DNA of 64,000 bases from an uncultured Odoribacter sp. (GCA_910588375.1 CAJUQA010000003.1:124001-188000), one strand, 5' to 3'. Positions 34,635 to 44,007 are shown, numbered from the stretch's first letter. The notes: generated by a model not told the origin, from the letters alone. Numbers and translations are program-made.

Positions 34635-35639
34635 TTATTTCACTTCGCTGTAAACAAACTTCGCAGTCGTCTTACCTCCAAATGTATAAGCAGTGAACTG
34701 CATTTTCCATACCTTCCCATTTACTTTGACAATAAATACATTGTCATTCAATTCATACGTATAAGGAGGCATCGTTCCTGTCGGCTTTGCAGTCACCCAA
34801 CCGCCCAGTTCCTTGTTCAACTTCACATCCTGATACCCCACAAAGCCGCTTTGCATCCGACTCATATCCGCCATTACAGAGCCCTCCGTATCCGCCACCA
34901 TATCCTCGTCTGCCGGAACATGGGCAGCCTTAACAGCCTCGAAATTCCGAATGTCCAGTTTTTTCGCCAAACCGTTGTTTGTACGTATATCGTATTTATG
35001 TACGGCAATATCCCAATCCAACGCACTCTCTTCCGCAGCATCCACTTCGTAAGTGTAACTATCTGCAACTTCCGCTGTATAATTCATCGTAATATCCATC
35101 GGCATGGCTCCCGGCTTCAATTTACAAGCCAACTGTACCTCCGCACCTTTGGTTGTACCGATAGTACCGGTAAATGAAAACTTATAAAGCGTTTCTCCGA
35201 CAAGCGTTTCCGACTCCACACTCGTCAATTCCCATTTGTCACCCACTTTCTTTGCTTCTGCACGGGTTGTCAGCGTAAACGGTTTAGCCGGTGTATTCCC
35301 CATTGCCATCGTCAAATCCATGAACTCTACATCCACACTGTCCGCAGACACCCGGCTAACGCTCACTTTCACATCCTCCCACGACATATCCGCAAACATT
35401 CCCGTTCCTTTCAAATCCCCCGTATACAAACCGGTCACCGCCCCTTCCTGCTTCTTTATCTCCAACGTCGCCGTCTTCTCGTCAGCGAAACTGAAGTAAG
35501 TCCATTCCCCGTACTCATGCGCCACCACAGCAGCCTCCGTCCCCTCATCATTCTTGTTATTGTCATCATCATCGCTACACCCTGTAAACACCAGACCACT
35601 CAAAAGCAGTCCACACATTAATACACCCAATTTTTTCAT
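34635..35639 (-). CDS. hmuY: HmuY-family haem-binding lipoprotein with inserted calycin-like domain
   Basis: 334 residues, longer than P. gingivalis HmuY (about 216). The signal peptide ends LVFTGC (lipidated Cys21). The HmuY fold is recognisable in two parts: EYGEWTYFSF (43-51) and, from about 207, DWDIAVHKYDIRTNNG onward to NDNVFIVKVNGKVWKMQFTAYTF. Between them (about 62-195) lies a beta-rich domain of about 130 residues resembling calycin-like lipoproteins. The two His that bind haem in P. gingivalis are absent; Met256/259/262 and Met290 occupy nearby positions, as in Met-ligated Bacteroides and Tannerella homologues. First gene of the operon. Confidence 0.85.
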   Translation of the reverse strand: MKKLGVLMCGLLLSGLVFTGCSDDDDNNKNDEGTEAAVVAHEYGEWTYFSFADEKTATLEIKKQEGAVTGLYTGDLKGTGMFADMSWEDVKVSVSRVSADSVDVEFMDLTMAMGNTPAKPFTLTTRAEAKKVGDKWELTSVESETLVGETLYKFSFTGTIGTTKGAEVQLACKLKPGAMPMDITMNYTAEVADSYTYEVDAAEESALDWDIAVHKYDIRTNNGLAKKLDIRNFEAVKAAHVPADEDMVADTEGSVMADMSRMQSGFVGYQDVKLNKELGGWVTAKPTGTMPPYTYELNDNVFIVKVNGKVWKMQFTAYTFGGKTTAKFVYSEVK

Positions 35640-35699
35640 CTTACTATTTATTTTTAAATTACTAATATCCTATTCTCGCTCTATCTATTTAGAACGGGT

Positions 35700-35731
35700 C
35701 AAAAATATATCACCACCCAACCGCTAACAAT
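35700..35731 (-). promoter_or_regulatory. Promoter of the hmu operon
   Basis: Minus strand TATTTTTG (35700-35707) fits the -7 box exactly; about 20 bases upstream is ATTG (a partial -33). Leader about 57 nt. A Fur-type palindrome is not evident. Confidence 0.55.
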
Positions 35732-35876
35732 ACCTAAAAATTGTGAATCTCATCGGAAAGCATACCAAAATATGGGGAAATATTAGGATTACCTCAAGTT
35801 TATAATTAGATTTGTCTACGATAGGAAAGCCCAATAATAACCACGTTTAAGTTTGACTGATTAGCTGTTTGAACAA

Positions 35877-36311
35877 ATGAATATACATCAATTATATATG
35901 CGCAAGGCTTTGGAAGAAGCCCGGACGGCGGCAGAAGAGGGAGAAATACCGGTGGGGGCAGTCATGGTATGCAAAGGAAAAATCATCGCCCGCGCTCACA
36001 ATGAGACGGAGAAACTGAATGATGTGACCGCCCATGCGGAAATGCTTGCCATCACGATGGCGGCGGCGACCTTGGGAGGGAAATATTTGAATGAATGTAC
36101 GCTGTATGTGACACTGGAACCCTGCGTGATGTGTGGGGGCGCGATAGCATGGGCGCAGTTAGGAGAACTTGTTTACGGGGCAGCTGACCCAAAACGCGGT
36201 TTCAGTAGAATCACGCCTTCCGTGCTCCACCCGAAGACGAAGGTAACGACAGGAATTCTGGAGGAAGAATGCAGCGAACCTCTTTTGAAATTTTTCAAGG
36301 AAAAACGTTAA
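35877..36311 (+). CDS. tadA: tRNA-specific adenosine deaminase / nucleoside deaminase
   Basis: 144 residues. Zinc cytidine-deaminase fold with the catalytic HAEM (His53, Glu55) and PCVMCGGA (Cys83, Cys86). Length and the MRKALEEARTAAEEGEIPVGAV opening fit TadA, which converts A34 to inosine in tRNA-Arg(ACG). A guanine-deaminase-like paralogue remains possible, since Bacteroidales often carry more than one. It converges with aroA, with 10 bases between the stops. Confidence 0.85.
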   Translation: MNIHQLYMRKALEEARTAAEEGEIPVGAVMVCKGKIIARAHNETEKLNDVTAHAEMLAITMAAATLGGKYLNECTLYVTLEPCVMCGGAIAWAQLGELVYGAADPKRGFSRITPSVLHPKTKVTTGILEEECSEPLLKFFKEKR

Positions 36312-36321
36312 TGATAATGAG

Positions 36322-37545
36322 TCATTGTGTCTGAGAAACTAGACCTAATTTCCCAAATTGTTCCCAATACCCCGGAAAGGATTTGGTCACCACGTCCCTG
36401 TCCCGGATAACCAAACCAGGAAATTTCCAGGCTGCCGGAGCAAATGCCATGGCCATCCGGTGGTCGTGATAGGTGGCTATTTCCGGATTCCTTGTGGCAC
36501 AACGTTTTCCGTCCCAGATTAGCCTACTGTCTCCTTCCGCCCTCAGACTATAACCGAGCCGTGCCATTTCCTCAATTAAGGCGGCGATACGGTCAGTTTC
36601 CTTGATTCTCAATGTTTGGACACCGGAAAAGACAAAAGGGATTTCTTTCAAACAAGAGGCAACGACAAACGATTGGACCAAATCGGGCATTCCGGTAAAA
36701 TCAAATTCCACTGCCGACGCCATCGGGCGGCAAGCTTTCAGTCGTACCGCACCCGCTTCAAAAAAGGTCTCCACGCCCCATTTTTTCCACACTTCCACCT
36801 GCCGGGCGTCTCCCTGCAAGCTATTGGGCAACAAACCGGGCAAACGCAGTTCTCCTTCTCCCTTGACAGCAAGCCATTCATAGAAATAAGAAGCGGCACT
36901 CCAATCCGCTTCTACAGAAAACGGTACCGGCGTATAGGGACGGGGGCAAACCTCCACCATGTTTTCCCCGACCTGTACTTCCGCTCCAAATTCGCGCATG
37001 AGGGCGGCCGTCATGTGAATATAGGTGCGGGACACCACCTGTCCTTTTAATATCAGTTTCAGTCCTTTGGCCATGTAAGGAGCTATCATCATCAGTGCCG
37101 ATATGTACTGGCTGCTCACCGATGCCGGGATTTCGAGTTCTCCCCCTTCCAGATAAGAGCCCCGGATTATCAAAGGCGGGAAGCCTTCTTTTTCCTTGTA
37201 TTCTATCTGGGCACCCAAGCGATTCAAGGCATCCACCAATACCGCCACCGGCCGTCCTTTCATTCTTGCGGAACCGGTTATTTCCCATTTCCCGGCAATG
37301 CGCGATAAATAGGCAGTTAGGAAGCGCATAGCCGTACCGGCGTGGCCAATGTCGAAAGAGGAGTCATTCGAATTCAATACGTTCAGCATCACTGCCGTAT
37401 CATCACAATCGGACAGATTATAAATGGGCATCAGACTGTCGGACAAAGCACTGATAATCAGCACCCTGTTAGATATGCTTTTGGAAGCGGGAAGCTGAAT
37501 GTCCCCGCCGGTTCCGGTTGGTTCAAAATGAATGGCTATATCCAT
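36322..37545 (-). CDS. aroA: 3-phosphoshikimate 1-carboxyvinyltransferase (EPSP synthase)
   Basis: 407 residues, on the short side for AroA but usual for Bacteroidales. Signatures: LPASKSISNRVLIISAL (phosphate and PEP binding), GHAGTAMRFLTAY, the ETDR block (LRIKETDRIAALIEEM) and HDHRMAMAFAP. It transfers enolpyruvyl from PEP to shikimate 3-phosphate in chorismate synthesis. It starts four bases after aroB stops, so the two shikimate genes form an operon. Confidence 0.96.
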   Translation of the reverse strand: MDIAIHFEPTGTGGDIQLPASKSISNRVLIISALSDSLMPIYNLSDCDDTAVMLNVLNSNDSSFDIGHAGTAMRFLTAYLSRIAGKWEITGSARMKGRPVAVLVDALNRLGAQIEYKEKEGFPPLIIRGSYLEGGELEIPASVSSQYISALMMIAPYMAKGLKLILKGQVVSRTYIHMTAALMREFGAEVQVGENMVEVCPRPYTPVPFSVEADWSAASYFYEWLAVKGEGELRLPGLLPNSLQGDARQVEVWKKWGVETFFEAGAVRLKACRPMASAVEFDFTGMPDLVQSFVVASCLKEIPFVFSGVQTLRIKETDRIAALIEEMARLGYSLRAEGDSRLIWDGKRCATRNPEIATYHDHRMAMAFAPAAWKFPGLVIRDRDVVTKSFPGYWEQFGKLGLVSQTQ

Positions 37546-37549
37546 ACGC

Positions 37550-38593
37550 TCAATCCCTTTTCGACAATATTTCCAATGCTTCCGTCACTTCCCGGCGGCT
37601 GCAATAGTTGTCTATGCTGACTTTTCCGGGAGCTTCCAGCAAGGTGAAATTAACCCCTTCTTTTTCATTTTTCTTATCGTGCAACATCCATCCGTATAGT
37701 TTTTCCGGGGAGGCCGAAGGGGTGTAGACCGGATACAATGCCTGTATAAATGTTCGGATTTCATGATACAGGCAGCGGTCAAAACCTTTTTTCAACACGG
37801 AGAGGTATAATTCCGCTATCATGCCGTGAGCCACCGCATCGCCATGATAAAATTCCGTTCCTTCTTCAATGGCGGCACTTTCAAGGGCATGCCCCACGGT
37901 ATGCCCGAAGTTCAAGGATTTACGCATTCCTTTTTCTTTAGGGTCTTCGGTAACCACTCTTTCTTTCACCTCTACGGATTCTTTCAACAATGCGGAGAAA
38001 CCGGCAGTGGAAATAACGTCCCTGTCTACGCCCAGTAGTTTTTTCAAATGTTCGCCACCGCACAACAAACCGTGCTTTAACATTTCCGCAAAACCGGAAA
38101 GTATCTGACGAGGAGGCAAGGTTTTGAGGAAAGTGACGTCAATCATAACTTTTTCGGGGGCGGAAAAAATGCCTATTTCATTTTTGAATCCGTTGAAATT
38201 AATGCCCGTTTTTCCTCCCACGGAAGCGTCCACCTGTGCGAGCAAGGTGGTGGGGATATTGATACATTTTATTCCCCGTTTGAAGCAGGAGGCGGCAAAT
38301 CCACCGACATCCGTCACCAGTCCCCCGCCGATATTGATCAGAAGCGAGTTTCTCCGTGCCTGCCGGGCGGACAATATTTCCCAAATCATTTCGACACTCC
38401 GCAGGGATTTATGAGTTTCTCCGGCAGGTATCGTCATGATGCGTTCCTCTCCGATTTTGTCATTCCTAACCACAGGCAAGCAATATTTCCGGGTGTTTTC
38501 GTCCGTCAGGACAAAAATCCGCTCCGGGGCATAAGATTCGAGTTCCCGCGACAAATCGCCGACAATATCCGAAGTAAATACAACAGGATTCAT
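37550..38593 (-). CDS. aroB: 3-dehydroquinate synthase
   Basis: 347 residues from ATG 38593; an upstream extension to 38671 would cross the promoter box and is not used. Signatures: INIGGGLVTDVGGFAASCFKRGI, NIPTTLLAQVDASVGGKTGINF and the metal-binding NFGHTVGHALES. It cyclises DAHP to 3-dehydroquinate with NAD and a divalent metal. It is the first gene of the aroBA pair and is divergent from dprA. Confidence 0.95.
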   Translation of the reverse strand: MNPVVFTSDIVGDLSRELESYAPERIFVLTDENTRKYCLPVVRNDKIGEERIMTIPAGETHKSLRSVEMIWEILSARQARRNSLLINIGGGLVTDVGGFAASCFKRGIKCINIPTTLLAQVDASVGGKTGINFNGFKNEIGIFSAPEKVMIDVTFLKTLPPRQILSGFAEMLKHGLLCGGEHLKKLLGVDRDVISTAGFSALLKESVEVKERVVTEDPKEKGMRKSLNFGHTVGHALESAAIEEGTEFYHGDAVAHGMIAELYLSVLKKGFDRCLYHEIRTFIQALYPVYTPSASPEKLYGWMLHDKKNEKEGVNFTLLEAPGKVSIDNYCSRREVTEALEILSKRD

Positions 38594-38608
38594 GGCTTGA
38601 ATTTTTGA

Positions 38609-38616
38609 CAAAGATA
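38609..38616 (-). promoter_or_regulatory. -7 box of aroBA
   Basis: Minus-strand TATCTTTG, 15 bases before ATG 38593, implying a leader of only about a dozen bases. The -33 is not clear. Confidence 0.5.
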
Positions 38617-38670
38617 GTGCAAGTTGTCCGCCAATGGGTAAATTCCCATCGGTTTTCCGGTAATTTTTCA

Positions 38671-38678
38671 TAAATTTG
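38671..38678 (+). promoter_or_regulatory. -7 box of dprA
   Basis: TAAATTTG fits TAnnTTTG and lies 27 bases before ATG 38706. No TTTG is found at the expected -33 distance. Confidence 0.5.
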
Positions 38679-38705
38679 TTATACAGCCTTTAACAAATCC
38701 AAGCG

Positions 38706-39812
38706 ATGAACAGCGACAATACCCTAAAAATGCAAGCGGGCATTACGTTCCTGCCCAAATTAAATTCCCGTCTTTATCTTCCGTTGATAGAAGCCTGCGG
38801 AGGAGTGGAAGGTTTCTTCCTGGAAAGCGAGGCGGCCCTGAATGCCCTTTACCCCACTTTCTATCTGAAAAAAGACCTGTTCGACCGGAAACAGGCGTTG
38901 GCGATGGCGGAGAAAGAGCTGGAATATATCGACCGGATGAATATCCAAGTGTGCAGCGTGGAAGACCATCGATACCCTTTCCTGTTGCAGCAATGCGAAG
39001 ACGCCCCGCTGGTCTTTTATTATAAGGGACAATTGTACTCCAACGAACGGACTTTCCTTGCCATCGTCGGAACCCGCAAAGCTTCTGCTCCTTACCGCCT
39101 GCGGGTGGAGAACATTATCGGGGAGTTGCAGCGTTTATGCCCTTCTTTGGTTACCGTGAGCGGTCTGGCTTTCGGTATTGACATCACAGCCCACCAGGCA
39201 AGCCTGAAATATGACATTCCCACTTATGCCGTTTTAGGCCACGGCCTGCACACGCTTTATCCGGCTTCCCACAAAAATACCGCAGAGAAGGTGCTTGCAC
39301 ACGGCGGAGCCCTGATTTCGGAGTTTCCTTGTCAATCCCGGATTTTCCCGGTCAATTTTCTGCAACGCAACCGCATCATTGCCGGTCTTTGTCAAGCCAC
39401 TTTTATCGCCGAGTCGGCCATAAAAGGAGGAGCAATGGCAACTGCCCGGATGGCACAATCTTATTCCCGGGATGTCGTAGCTCTTCCCGGTCGCCCGGAA
39501 GATAAAATGTCCTCGGGGTGCAATCTGCTCATCAAGCAAAATATCGCCGCGTTAGTCGAGAATGGCGAAGATATCGCCCGGGTTTTAGGCATCCCCCTTC
39601 GTCCGGCCGAGGAGGAACAGCCCACGCTTTTCAGCGATATTTCCGAAGAGTCTATAATACTCAAAATCTTAGCGGAACAAGGCAGCATGAATATCGACGA
39701 CCTAAACAGGGCAACACAGATTCCCCTGCCCCAACTTTCCGCTTTGCTGACAACCCTGGAACTCCAAGGAAAAGTCCTTTCACTGCCCGGTAACAGCTAT
39801 ACGCTCTTATGA
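38706..39812 (+). CDS. dprA: DNA-processing protein DprA
   Basis: 368 residues. An N-terminal helical (SAM-like) region, a Rossmann fold with GTRKAS, the highly conserved VSGLAFGIDITAHQASL and GGALISEFP / NRIIAGL blocks, and a C-terminal winged helix (IDDLNRATQIPLPQLSALLTTLELQGKV). DprA binds incoming single-stranded DNA and loads RecA during natural transformation. Other competence genes are not in the window. The gene diverges from aroB. Confidence 0.95.
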   Translation: MNSDNTLKMQAGITFLPKLNSRLYLPLIEACGGVEGFFLESEAALNALYPTFYLKKDLFDRKQALAMAEKELEYIDRMNIQVCSVEDHRYPFLLQQCEDAPLVFYYKGQLYSNERTFLAIVGTRKASAPYRLRVENIIGELQRLCPSLVTVSGLAFGIDITAHQASLKYDIPTYAVLGHGLHTLYPASHKNTAEKVLAHGGALISEFPCQSRIFPVNFLQRNRIIAGLCQATFIAESAIKGGAMATARMAQSYSRDVVALPGRPEDKMSSGCNLLIKQNIAALVENGEDIARVLGIPLRPAEEEQPTLFSDISEESIILKILAEQGSMNIDDLNRATQIPLPQLSALLTTLELQGKVLSLPGNSYTLL

Positions 39813-39904
39813 CCGGATGATTTGGAGACCTCTGTTATTTTTCATTATTTTGCCCGGCGGAGAGAAGTATATCATAAAAACGTTTTAATCTGTCAAACTT
39901 CAAC

Positions 39905-40486
39905 ATGTCATCTATTTTCAACGAAAAAAATATGATTGCTGCCATTTCAAAGCAGCTTCCGCAAGACCAAACCTTCAAGGCAGGGATTCACGCCATAGTC
40001 AAGAAAGCGGAACTCACCAGAGTGTATGCCAATGCCTCTCTTGATTCAACCGGCACCATGATAAAATCCAATCCAGAAGTCCCGCTACTCCTACTTATGA
40101 AAGAGAAACACTGTACTTTCGATGTCTATATAGGCTTTTCAAAGGATTATCTTGTAATTGTTCCATGCGAAAAAGAGAAGTGGTATTATAAGTATGAAGA
40201 AATTACCGATCCGAAACACGTTGCTGAATTCGGGTGGGTGGCGACCGGTATTAACTCAGCAATCCATATTTCCGATATTCTTCCGGTCTATCATATTTCG
40301 GATATTGACAAGTGTGAGATAAAAAAGAATTGGATAGGAGCATATGTATGCAAAATGGAATTCAAGAATGCAGATAAGATGCAAGTTCTCCTTCCTCCGC
40401 TGACCGGTCTTTTCGGCGGTATGCCCAATCACTCGGCTTATCGTAAGGCTATTTTGGAAGTGTTGCAGAAACATCGCGGAGAATGA
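39905..40486 (+). CDS. Hypothetical cytoplasmic protein
   Basis: 193 residues, no signal peptide and no transmembrane helix. I recognise no family. The central part has alternating strands (FDVYIGFSKDYLVIVPCEKEKWYYKYEEI) of a type seen in small PH-like or SHOCT-linked domains, but no motif is decisive. The gene stands alone between dprA (93 bases upstream) and gdhA (about 200 bases downstream). Confidence 0.55.
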   Translation: MSSIFNEKNMIAAISKQLPQDQTFKAGIHAIVKKAELTRVYANASLDSTGTMIKSNPEVPLLLLMKEKHCTFDVYIGFSKDYLVIVPCEKEKWYYKYEEITDPKHVAEFGWVATGINSAIHISDILPVYHISDIDKCEIKKNWIGAYVCKMEFKNADKMQVLLPPLTGLFGGMPNHSAYRKAILEVLQKHRGE

Positions 40487-40602
40487 CGCAACAGTCCCGT
40501 TTCTTTACAGTATTATAATAGTTTATCAAGATACGAGGCTATCTGATTTCAAATTATAAGCGAAAAACACAAATTCGCCTAAAAAAAACAAGTATAAAAA
40601 AT

Positions 40603-40632
40603 TTTGGAATATTAAATAAATGGGTAATTTTG
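40603..40632 (+). promoter_or_regulatory. Promoter of gdhA
   Basis: TTTG (40603-40606), an 18-base spacer, TAATTTTG (40625-40632). Predicted leader about 57 nt before ATG 40693. Confidence 0.65.
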
Positions 40633-40692
40633 ACTCGTTGAAAACGTTTGAATTGTTTTAAACAAATCATAGAAAGACTAAAATTATACGAC

Positions 40693-42036
40693 ATGAGAGC
40701 AGAAATTAAAGAATTCATGGATGCCTTGAAGGCAAAAACAGTGGGTGAACCGGAGTTCCATCAGGCTGTAGAGGAAGTTATTGAAACAGTTTGGGATACC
40801 TATCAGGCAAACCCGAAGTACAAAGCCAACAAGATTCTGGAGAAGATGGTTGTGCCGGAAAGAGTAATCAAGTTCCGTGTGCCTTGGGTTGATGACAAAG
40901 GTGAAGTTCAAATCAACGTTGGTTATCGCGTACAATTCAACAGCGCTATCGGACCGTACAAAGGTGGTTTGCGTTTCCACCCGTCTGTAACGGAAGGCCA
41001 GTTGAAATTCTTGGGTTTCGAGCAAACTTTCAAAAACTCCCTGACTACTCTCCCGATGGGTGGTGGTAAAGGTGGTGCCGACTTCGACCCGACTGGCAAG
41101 TCCGACAACGAAGTTATGCGTTTCTGCCAAAGTTTCATGACCGAGCTGTGCAAGCATATCGGTGCGGATACCGACGTTCCCGCAGGTGACGTGGGTGTAG
41201 GCGGCCGTGAAATCGGTTATCTGTTCGGACAATATAAGAGAATCCGCAACGAATTCGTAGGTGTATTGACCGGTAAGAACAGAGAGTTCGGCGGTTCCCG
41301 TATCCGTCCGGAAGCTACAGGTTACGGTGCATTGTATTTCGTACAGCATGTATTACACCACGCAGGTAAGGACATCAAGGGTAAGACTGTTGCCATCTCC
41401 GGTTTCGGTAACGTGGCTTGGGGTGCTGCCAAGAAGGCAACCGAACTGGGAGCAAAGGTTATCGCAGTATCCGGTCCGGACGGCGTTTGCCACATTCCTG
41501 CCGGTATGAATGCAGAGATGATCGAATATATGCTGGAACTGCGTGCATCCAACAAGAACATTGTTGCTCCGATGGCCGACAAGTTCTCCGGCGTTACTTT
41601 CACTCCGGGCAAGAAAGCATGGTCTATCAAGTGCGATATCGCATTGCCTTGCGCATTCCAGAACGAGCTGAATGAGAACGATGCAAAAGAATTGTTGGCT
41701 AACGGCACATGGTGCTGCTGCGAGGTTTCCAACATGGGATGTACGGCAGAAGCAATCCACACCTTCCAAGCAGCAGGCATCCTGTTTGCCCCGGGTAAGG
41801 CTGTGAACGCCGGCGGTGTATCCGTATCAGGTTTGGAAATGAGCCAGAACTCAGAACGTTACAGCTGGACGGCAGAAGAAGTTGACCAGAAATTGGGTCA
41901 GATCATGAAGGATATCCACGACACTTGCGTAGAATTCGGTAAACAACCGGACGGTCGTATCGACTACGTTAAAGGTGCGAACATTGGTGGTTTCATCAAA
42001 GTTGCTGAGGCCATGTGCGCTCAGGGACACGTATAA
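40693..42036 (+). CDS. gdhA: Glutamate dehydrogenase (hexameric, probably NADP-dependent)
   Basis: 447 residues from ATG 40693; an earlier start at 40648 is in frame but adds an atypical extension. Motifs: GGLRFHPSV, LPMGGGKGGADFDP (catalytic Lys region), VPAGDVGVGGREIGYLFGQYKR, Rossmann ISGFGNVAWGAA, and the small-subunit hexamer length. It aminates 2-oxoglutarate with ammonia. Lengths near 445 are typical of the NADP-linked assimilatory enzyme; Bacteroidales also have an NAD(P) form, so the cofactor is inferred. It has its own promoter and a GAAA-loop terminator. Confidence 0.95.
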   Translation: MRAEIKEFMDALKAKTVGEPEFHQAVEEVIETVWDTYQANPKYKANKILEKMVVPERVIKFRVPWVDDKGEVQINVGYRVQFNSAIGPYKGGLRFHPSVTEGQLKFLGFEQTFKNSLTTLPMGGGKGGADFDPTGKSDNEVMRFCQSFMTELCKHIGADTDVPAGDVGVGGREIGYLFGQYKRIRNEFVGVLTGKNREFGGSRIRPEATGYGALYFVQHVLHHAGKDIKGKTVAISGFGNVAWGAAKKATELGAKVIAVSGPDGVCHIPAGMNAEMIEYMLELRASNKNIVAPMADKFSGVTFTPGKKAWSIKCDIALPCAFQNELNENDAKELLANGTWCCCEVSNMGCTAEAIHTFQAAGILFAPGKAVNAGGVSVSGLEMSQNSERYSWTAEEVDQKLGQIMKDIHDTCVEFGKQPDGRIDYVKGANIGGFIKVAEAMCAQGHV

Positions 42037-42067
42037 ACCACGTTCTTTTTCATAACAAGAGGGAAGA

Positions 42068-42106
42068 CCTGTCCGGCCGAAAGGCGGGACGGGTTTTCTT
42101 TTTTCA
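42068..42106 (+). terminator. Intrinsic terminator of gdhA
   Basis: CCTGTCC...GCC pairs with GGC...GGACGGG around a GAAA tetraloop (42068-42093), followed by TTTTCTTTTTT. Confidence 0.88.
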
Positions 42107-42179
42107 AGAAAGACGGGAAAAGTTGAAAGGATGATTTTTTTCTTTATTTTCGTGGTGTTTAAAGAGCAGAGTAAGAACT

Positions 42180-42938
42180 ATGTTTATCGATACGCATTCA
42201 CATATTTACGGGGAAGAATTTAACGAGGACCGGGAGGAAGTTATCGAAAGGGCGCGGCAAGCGGGTGTGGAACGGATTATCCTTCCCGATATTGACGCAG
42301 AGAGCCGTCCCGCAATGCTGGATTTACGGGCAAAGTATCCGGAGATGCTGTTTCCGACCATCGGATTGCATCCTACATCGGTAAATGACGACTATAAAAC
42401 CGAACTGAAGAAGGTGGAGAAAGCGTTGGAGGAAGACAGGTATTACGGTATAGGAGAGTGTGGTATTGACTTGTATTGGGACAAGACTTATTATAAGGAG
42501 CAATTGTATGTGTTTTCCTATCAGTTGGGGTTAGCACGGGAAGCCGGTCTGCCTGTCATCATCCATTCGCGGGATTCGTTGGAGGAGATTTTCAAGGCTT
42601 TGAAACCGTATCCTTATATAAAAGGCGTGCTGCATTGTTTCCCCGGCAACGCGGAAGAAGCCCGACGGACTATCGGTTCCGGTTTTCTGCTCGGCATCGG
42701 GGGAGTGGTGACTTTCAAAAAGAGCCTGATGGCTGAGGTAGTACGGGAGGTAGGGTGCGACGCCCTTATCCTGGAAACGGATTCTCCCTATCTGACGCCG
42801 GTTCCGCACCGGGGAAAAAGAAATGAAAGCAGCTATATTCCGATTATCGCTCAAAAGATAGCCGAACTGACAGGAACGGAGATAAAAAAAATTGAGGATA
42901 TCACGACCCGGAATGCAATGAATTTATTTACTTTGTAA
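42180..42938 (+). CDS. tatD: TatD family metal-dependent hydrolase/DNase
   Basis: 252 residues. Metal ligands of the TatD amidohydrolase fold are visible: DTHSHIYGEEF (H-x-H), GIGECGIDLYW (Glu), VIIHSRDS, VLHCFPGN and LETDSPYLTPVPHRGKRNE (Asp). The family has 3'-5' exonuclease or other phosphodiesterase activities. It is followed 28 bases later by the asparaginase gene and may share its transcript. Confidence 0.92.
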   Translation: MFIDTHSHIYGEEFNEDREEVIERARQAGVERIILPDIDAESRPAMLDLRAKYPEMLFPTIGLHPTSVNDDYKTELKKVEKALEEDRYYGIGECGIDLYWDKTYYKEQLYVFSYQLGLAREAGLPVIIHSRDSLEEIFKALKPYPYIKGVLHCFPGNAEEARRTIGSGFLLGIGGVVTFKKSLMAEVVREVGCDALILETDSPYLTPVPHRGKRNESSYIPIIAQKIAELTGTEIKKIEDITTRNAMNLFTL

Positions 42939-42966
42939 TACGAAAAGTTCTACAAAGCCATTCCAT

Positions 42967-44007
42967 ATGAAAAAATCGGTTCTTATCATATACACAGGAG
43001 GTACTATCGGAATGATCAATGACCCGGAAACCGGCGCCCTGTGTCCGTTCAATTTCGAGCAGATAGCGCAGGAGGTTCCGGAAATTAAAGAGTTCGGTTT
43101 TACCATAGACAGTTATACTTTACCTAAAATCATCGATTCGTCGGATGTCAAACCGTGTCTGTGGGAGGAACTTTGTCATATCATCCTGAAACATTATGAC
43201 GATTATTGCGGCTTCGTCGTCTTACACGGCACGGATACGATGGCTTATTCGGCTTCGGCTTTAAGTTTCATGCTGTCGAACCTGACCAAGCCTATCGTTT
43301 TTACGGGTTCCCAGCTACCTATCGGGACGATTCGAACGGACGGGAAGGAAAATCTGATTGCCGCACTGGAGATCGCCGCCGCTTATATCGAAGATAAGGC
43401 GATTGTGCCGGAAGTGTGTATCCTTTTCGGGGATAAATTATTCCGGGGGAATCGTACGACGAAAATCAATGCGGAGCGTTTCGACGCTTTTCAATCGACG
43501 AATTATCCCCCTTTGGCGGAGATAGGCATCCATATCCATTATAATTACGAGGCTATCGACTATTCCCCCCGCATCGCGCCTATATCCGCTTTTACCCAGA
43601 TGGATACCCACATTGCCATATTGAAGGTATTTCCCGGTATCCGGCCGGAAGTGATGAAGGCAGTCATCAATATTCCGGGATTGAAAGGATTGATATTGGA
43701 AACTTACGGAGCCGGGAATGCCCCGTCGAATGACCAGTTCCTGTGTTTAATCAGAGAGGCCATCGAGAAGGGGATTATTATTTATAATGTCACCCAATGC
43801 CAGGGGGGAGCGGTTGAAATGGGTCGTTACGAGACCAGCTGCGAACTATTAAATATCGGTGTTACAAGTGGATACGACATCACAACGGAAGCCGCCGTCT
43901 GTAAAATGATGTATTTGTTAGGCCAAGGAAAAGACGCTAATGAAATTAAAAAAAGATTAAATTCGGCTCTAAAAGGAGAAATAACGCCAAATCGTGTTGG
44001 GTTTTAA
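42967..44007 (+). CDS. ansA: Type I L-asparaginase
   Basis: 346 residues without a signal peptide, so cytoplasmic (type I). The first threonine motif IYTGGTIGMI and the second VVLHGTDTMAYSASAL (Thr-Asp) are intact, as is the later Lys-containing region. It hydrolyses asparagine to aspartate and ammonia. Fused or glutaminase-type variants cannot be excluded. It is transcribed with tatD and ahead of the ExbB operon promoter, which overlaps its 3' end. Confidence 0.93.
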   Translation: MKKSVLIIYTGGTIGMINDPETGALCPFNFEQIAQEVPEIKEFGFTIDSYTLPKIIDSSDVKPCLWEELCHIILKHYDDYCGFVVLHGTDTMAYSASALSFMLSNLTKPIVFTGSQLPIGTIRTDGKENLIAALEIAAAYIEDKAIVPEVCILFGDKLFRGNRTTKINAERFDAFQSTNYPPLAEIGIHIHYNYEAIDYSPRIAPISAFTQMDTHIAILKVFPGIRPEVMKAVINIPGLKGLILETYGAGNAPSNDQFLCLIREAIEKGIIIYNVTQCQGGAVEMGRYETSCELLNIGVTSGYDITTEAAVCKMMYLLGQGKDANEIKKRLNSALKGEITPNRVGF

